Part shown: positions 61,259 to 64,000 of the stretch, piece by piece
Layout: every line of letters starts with the position of its first letter
How positions within the stretch are numbered: the first letter of the stretch is position 1
Assembly (NCBI RefSeq): GCF_003367475.1
Contig: NZ_QRHA01000003.1
Location: 1-64,000 of the forward strand
DNA length: 64,000 bases
DNA from: Alteromonas aestuariivivens
Lineage (GTDB): Bacteria > Pseudomonadota > Gammaproteobacteria > Enterobacterales > Alteromonadaceae
Direction: 5' to 3'
Program-made: the position numbers and the translations under genes
The notes under the pieces: model-generated
What the model was told of the DNA's origin: nothing
Databases searched by the model: none
Seen by the model: the letters and a program-made list of their open reading frames with translations, nothing else

Positions 61259-62229
61259 GGTTGGCCTTTGAGCGGTCTGGCGTTGCGCTGAAACAGGGTG
61301 GCATGTGCCTGGGCCAACATTGACAGTGCAATGGATTCAGGCAGGTCCCCTCCGATTGCGAGCCCTGCCGGAGCCTGAAGCGCAACAGGAAGTTGCGATT
61401 CTTCAAGTTGTGCTTGCTGCAGCACTTTTTCGCTGCGATGAAAAGGCCCCAGCAGCGCCAGATACCTGAGACTGGTGGGAGGCTGGCGCGCTATGGTTTG
61501 CAGGGCGCTGGCGTCCATTTTTACCTGATGGTGCATCACAATTAGGGCGTCACAGCGTATAAACCACTCGCAGTCGGCCAGGAATTCGGGCTTTGAATCG
61601 TCGACATGGTGGGCGCTGGGAAATTCGCTGCGGCGTGCATAACGGGCACGGGGATCATTCACGGTCACCAGCCAGCCCAAATTGGCCGCCATGTTCGCCA
61701 ATGGCTGCGCATCGACTCCACCTCCGAGAATACCAAGATGCACAGGAGGCTGAACGGTATGGGTAAACCAGCTTTGTGAAGCAGGCTCACCCGAGACGAT
61801 TTTCCCACAGGCAATTCCGGCTTCGAGTGACTGGGCATAAACCACGGTTTGTTTGCGTTGCAGGGCCCGGAACAGCTTATCCAGTTCCAGGTACAGATTG
61901 TCCGCGCTGATGGGCTGCAGCAACAGCCTGACTTCTCCGCCACAGCCAATGCCCAGCCGCCAGGCAATATCCCCTTCTTCCTGCATGTCGTAAACAACCT
62001 GACGGCTGGTATTGGTTTCCCAGCACTTCCTGGCCTGATGAAACAGATCCTGCTCCAGGCAGCCACCACTAATCAGCCCCAGCTGCTGCCCCTGATCACT
62101 GAACAACATGGTAGCGCCCCGTTTGCGATACGCGGAGCCCTGGGTACCGATAACCGTTGCCAGTAGCCAGCGGCCTGTATCTCGCTGCGGGTACCAGTGT
62201 TCAAGCAAATGGTAGATATGATGATTCAT
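61243..62229 (-). CDS. XdhC/CoxI-family molybdenum hydroxylase maturation protein
   Basis: A 328-residue protein of the XdhC/CoxI family, chaperones that bind sulfurated Mo cofactor and insert it into xanthine dehydrogenase-type enzymes. MLFSDQGQQLGLISGGCLEQDL is the XdhC N-terminal domain signature (GxxSGGCxE). The C-terminal Rossmann-like domain starts near VHLGILGGGVDAQPLANMAANLGW. The ATG at 62229 overlaps the RDD gene stop (ATGA) and is chosen over the longer 395-residue frame, whose first 67 residues are unlike the family. Coupled to the MocA-like gene. Confidence 0.86.
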   Translation of the reverse strand: MNHHIYHLLEHWYPQRDTGRWLLATVIGTQGSAYRKRGATMLFSDQGQQLGLISGGCLEQDLFHQARKCWETNTSRQVVYDMQEEGDIAWRLGIGCGGEVRLLLQPISADNLYLELDKLFRALQRKQTVVYAQSLEAGIACGKIVSGEPASQSWFTHTVQPPVHLGILGGGVDAQPLANMAANLGWLVTVNDPRARYARRSEFPSAHHVDDSKPEFLADCEWFIRCDALIVMHHQVKMDASALQTIARQPPTSLRYLALLGPFHRSEKVLQQAQLEESQLPVALQAPAGLAIGGDLPESIALSMLAQAHATLFQRNARPLKGQPCSIG

Positions 62230-63359
62230 ATCCCTTCCCCTTCCACTCCAGCCTGAGACTGGGTTTGCCGGGTAATGGCAGACAATTGTTCGGTATGGCG
62301 CAGTACCAGGGTTTCGGCTATTTTGTCCTGAATGCCCTGCCGGTTTGGGTCCCACAATATTTGCAGAAAACCCAGTAAACCAGTGGCAAGGCCTGCGCCG
62401 TAGCCACCGTAACGGCCAAAACTTTCCCACAGCGTCATTGTAGTACCATCCAGCTTCAACACTTTGATTCCCATTAACCGCTTACCCGGCGTGTAGCCCC
62501 GCCACCATGCAGTACACACACTGTAGTACAGCGCCGCCCAGCCAAAACCTAATCCCAGATCTCCCAGAATACCCTTGATCCAGGCAATCACACTGTGAGA
62601 ATTTTCCACACTGTCGGGCTGCGGTGCCGGCTCTGCGCCAGTGGGCGAGGCAGTCTGCGCTGAAGACAGAGGCGTGTCCGTCTGGGCTGGCTCTTCCGTA
62701 CCTGCCGGGTCGGATCCTGGGGTTTGAACAGACTGATAGGCACTGTTGAACACAGCGCTGAGCTGCATTGATTGCTCTGCAGTTAAAGTCTGCTGTTCCA
62801 ACAATTCGGTGAAAAACTCCATCGCTTTTTCCTGCCCGACACCAGATTCGCCTAAAGATTCTCCGAACGAGCCGGCAACCTCCGACATGCAATCGGTTTT
62901 ACCGTCGCACTGATTCCAGCCCAGAATAAACGCCCCTTTGATCAACGAGCTTTCCAGCCCATTGACCTCAATGAACTTGTCATCCCACTCACTGGTTTGC
63001 TGGTACCCTTCAATGGTTACCCAAGCGATCAAAAACAACAGCACAGCCCCACTGACCCGCAGAATTTTCCGGGTTGCGCTGCGCTCTTCACGATGAGCAA
63101 GATTGCTGCCGGCTTTAAAAAACGTCAACGACAACAACAGGGCCAGAAAAATTGAGTTCGCACCACTTAAAATGGCAACCACAGCCAAATCAATTCCTTG
63201 TGCCAACACACGCCGCCACGGTGAAGCCAAAGGCTGCCCAAGTAATTCTTCGGCCACCTGAAAAGCATAAGGCGTAACTATCTGGCGGGTTTCCCGGTTG
63301 CCAGAACCACTGCTGTTATCGGAATAGGACGCCTGGGGCGGTATACTGCGTTCTGACAT
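62226..63359 (-). CDS. RDD-family membrane protein
   Basis: A 377-residue protein with an N-terminal RDD start (SPWRRVLAQGIDLAVVAILSGANSIFLALLL, with the Arg/Asp pair of the family) and a C-terminal GYTPGKRLMGIKVLKLDGTTMTLWESFGRYGGYGAG, the second RDD part. Between lies an uncommon insert (about residues 120-240) with an acidic/Gln-rich region and a Pro/Ser/Thr-rich stretch, likely exposed. Function is unknown. It overlaps xdhC by four bases and follows the VWA gene. Confidence 0.8.
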   Translation of the reverse strand: MSERSIPPQASYSDNSSGSGNRETRQIVTPYAFQVAEELLGQPLASPWRRVLAQGIDLAVVAILSGANSIFLALLLSLTFFKAGSNLAHREERSATRKILRVSGAVLLFLIAWVTIEGYQQTSEWDDKFIEVNGLESSLIKGAFILGWNQCDGKTDCMSEVAGSFGESLGESGVGQEKAMEFFTELLEQQTLTAEQSMQLSAVFNSAYQSVQTPGSDPAGTEEPAQTDTPLSSAQTASPTGAEPAPQPDSVENSHSVIAWIKGILGDLGLGFGWAALYYSVCTAWWRGYTPGKRLMGIKVLKLDGTTMTLWESFGRYGGYGAGLATGLLGFLQILWDPNRQGIQDKIAETLVLRHTEQLSAITRQTQSQAGVEGEGI

Positions 63360-63434
63360 GACTTAATCCTTGCTTTATCCCTGCGCGATTTTTCATAAAA
63401 CATCAATATAAACAGATGTCCCACCTAACTCCAG

Positions 63435-64000
63435 TTACGTGTTGGCTGCCCCTCGACTGAGGCACTGAATACTTGCAGCCAGGCCCTCCAGTGTCAGCGG
63501 AAACATGCGCTGTGACATCAGTTCCTGGATGATCCGTATTGAAGAATAATGCTGCCAGTAATTCTGCGGCTGGGGGTTGAGCCAGACCGCTTTGGTAAAA
63601 TGGTCGGTAAGGCGCTGCAGCCAAAGCGCTCCCGGCTCATCATTCCAGTGTTCTACACTGCCGCCCGGATAAGTGATCTCATAAGGCCCCATGGTCGCAT
63701 CGCCCACGAACACCAGCTTGTAGTCCCGGCCATAACGATGAATGATGTCCCATACCGATATCCGTTCGCGGTCCCGACGAGCATTGTCCTTCCATACCCC
63801 TTCATACACACAATTGTGAAAATAAAAGTACTCGAGATACTTGAATTCGCTGTGCACAGCGGAAAACAGTTCCTCTGTGGTGCGCACATACGGGTCCATC
63901 GAACCGCCCACATCGAAAAACATTAAAAGCTTCACGGCATTATGGCGCTGTGGAACCATATGAATGTCCAGCAAACCACCTTTTCTGGCTGTTTCGCCAA
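63435..64000 (-). CDS. VWA/CoxE-like protein, 5' end outside the window
   Basis: The 3' part of a von Willebrand-A/CoxE-type protein. The reading frame continues to the window edge without a stop (GETARKGG before LLDIHMVPQ). The metal-site motif here is FFDVGGSMDPYV instead of DxSxS, as in the CoxE-like family. The rest (VSVWDIIHRYGRDYKLVFVGDATMGPYEI) is typical. CoxE-like proteins often work with a MoxR-type AAA+ ATPase in metalloenzyme assembly. The start codon and N-terminal part are not visible. Confidence 0.78.
   Translation of the reverse strand, partial: GETARKGGLLDIHMVPQRHNAVKLLMFFDVGGSMDPYVRTTEELFSAVHSEFKYLEYFYFHNCVYEGVWKDNARRDRERISVWDIIHRYGRDYKLVFVGDATMGPYEITYPGGSVEHWNDEPGALWLQRLTDHFTKAVWLNPQPQNYWQHYSSIRIIQELMSQRMFPLTLEGLAASIQCLSRGAANT

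Overview
The window looks like a chromosomal segment of a marine-type gammaproteobacterium, most likely Alteromonadales (Alteromonadaceae-like). The evidence is gene order. I recognise lrp-ftsK-lolA-rarA-crcB-serS, serC-aroA-cmk-rpsA-ihfB followed by lapA-lapB-pyrF, gyrA/ubiG/nrdA-nrdB-yfaE, dapA-bamC-purC facing gcvR-bcp, perM/bepA/arsC/wrbA, hda-DUF2066 facing purM-purN, and cmoA-cmoB. AroA is the free E. coli-type enzyme directly after serC, with no pheA/tyrA between them, which argues against Pseudomonas. The genus cannot be named from sequence alone.

Layout: 1-1000 is an IS30-family element cut by the window edge. 1.2-8.0 kb is a minus-strand block (serS, crcB, rarA, lolA, ftsK, lrp). 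Alanine dehydrogenase is divergent at 8.2-9.3 kb. 9.4-22.4 kb is a long minus-strand housekeeping block (pyrF, lapB, lapA, a large PilZ protein, ihfB, rpsA, cmk, aroA, serC, gyrA). ubiG, nrdA, nrdB and a 2Fe-2S ferredoxin follow on the plus strand (22.7-27.7 kb). 27.7-31.4 kb carries an EamA transporter and the purC-bamC-dapA operon. 31.5-45.5 kb is a compact alternation of small housekeeping and envelope genes (gcvR, bcp, a PAS chemoreceptor, an AI-2E/PerM protein, a BepA-like metalloprotease, a thioredoxin-like protein, arsC, wrbA, DUF2069, a 629-residue lipoprotein with an HExxH motif, hda, DUF2066, purM, purN, DUF3108). 45.7-51.8 kb has fadE, add with a response regulator, and cmoA-cmoB.

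The most notable system is at 52185-56877: four tightly packed genes that together form a closed glucosylglycerate cycle. They encode a glycerate 3-kinase-like protein, a glycosyl-3-phosphoglycerate phosphatase, a glucosyl-3-phosphoglycerate synthase (GT81-like) and a GH13_18 glucosylglycerate phosphorylase. The operon starts behind a repeat-bounded, MITE-like sequence. It has a 9-bp dyad that can mask its first ribosome binding site, and it ends in a strong terminator. The proposed roles are a compatible solute or a carbon store, and its recovery.

56.9-64.0 kb holds moeA, a MATE transporter, a rhomboid-like protease whose upstream region is occupied by a 271-bp MITE-like element with near-perfect terminal inverted repeats, a MocA/MobA-like nucleotidyltransferase, an XdhC-family protein, an RDD protein and a VWA/CoxE-like protein cut by the window end. 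I saw no tRNA, rRNA or CRISPR array. Small hairpins, terminators and dyads were found by eye and not folded computationally.
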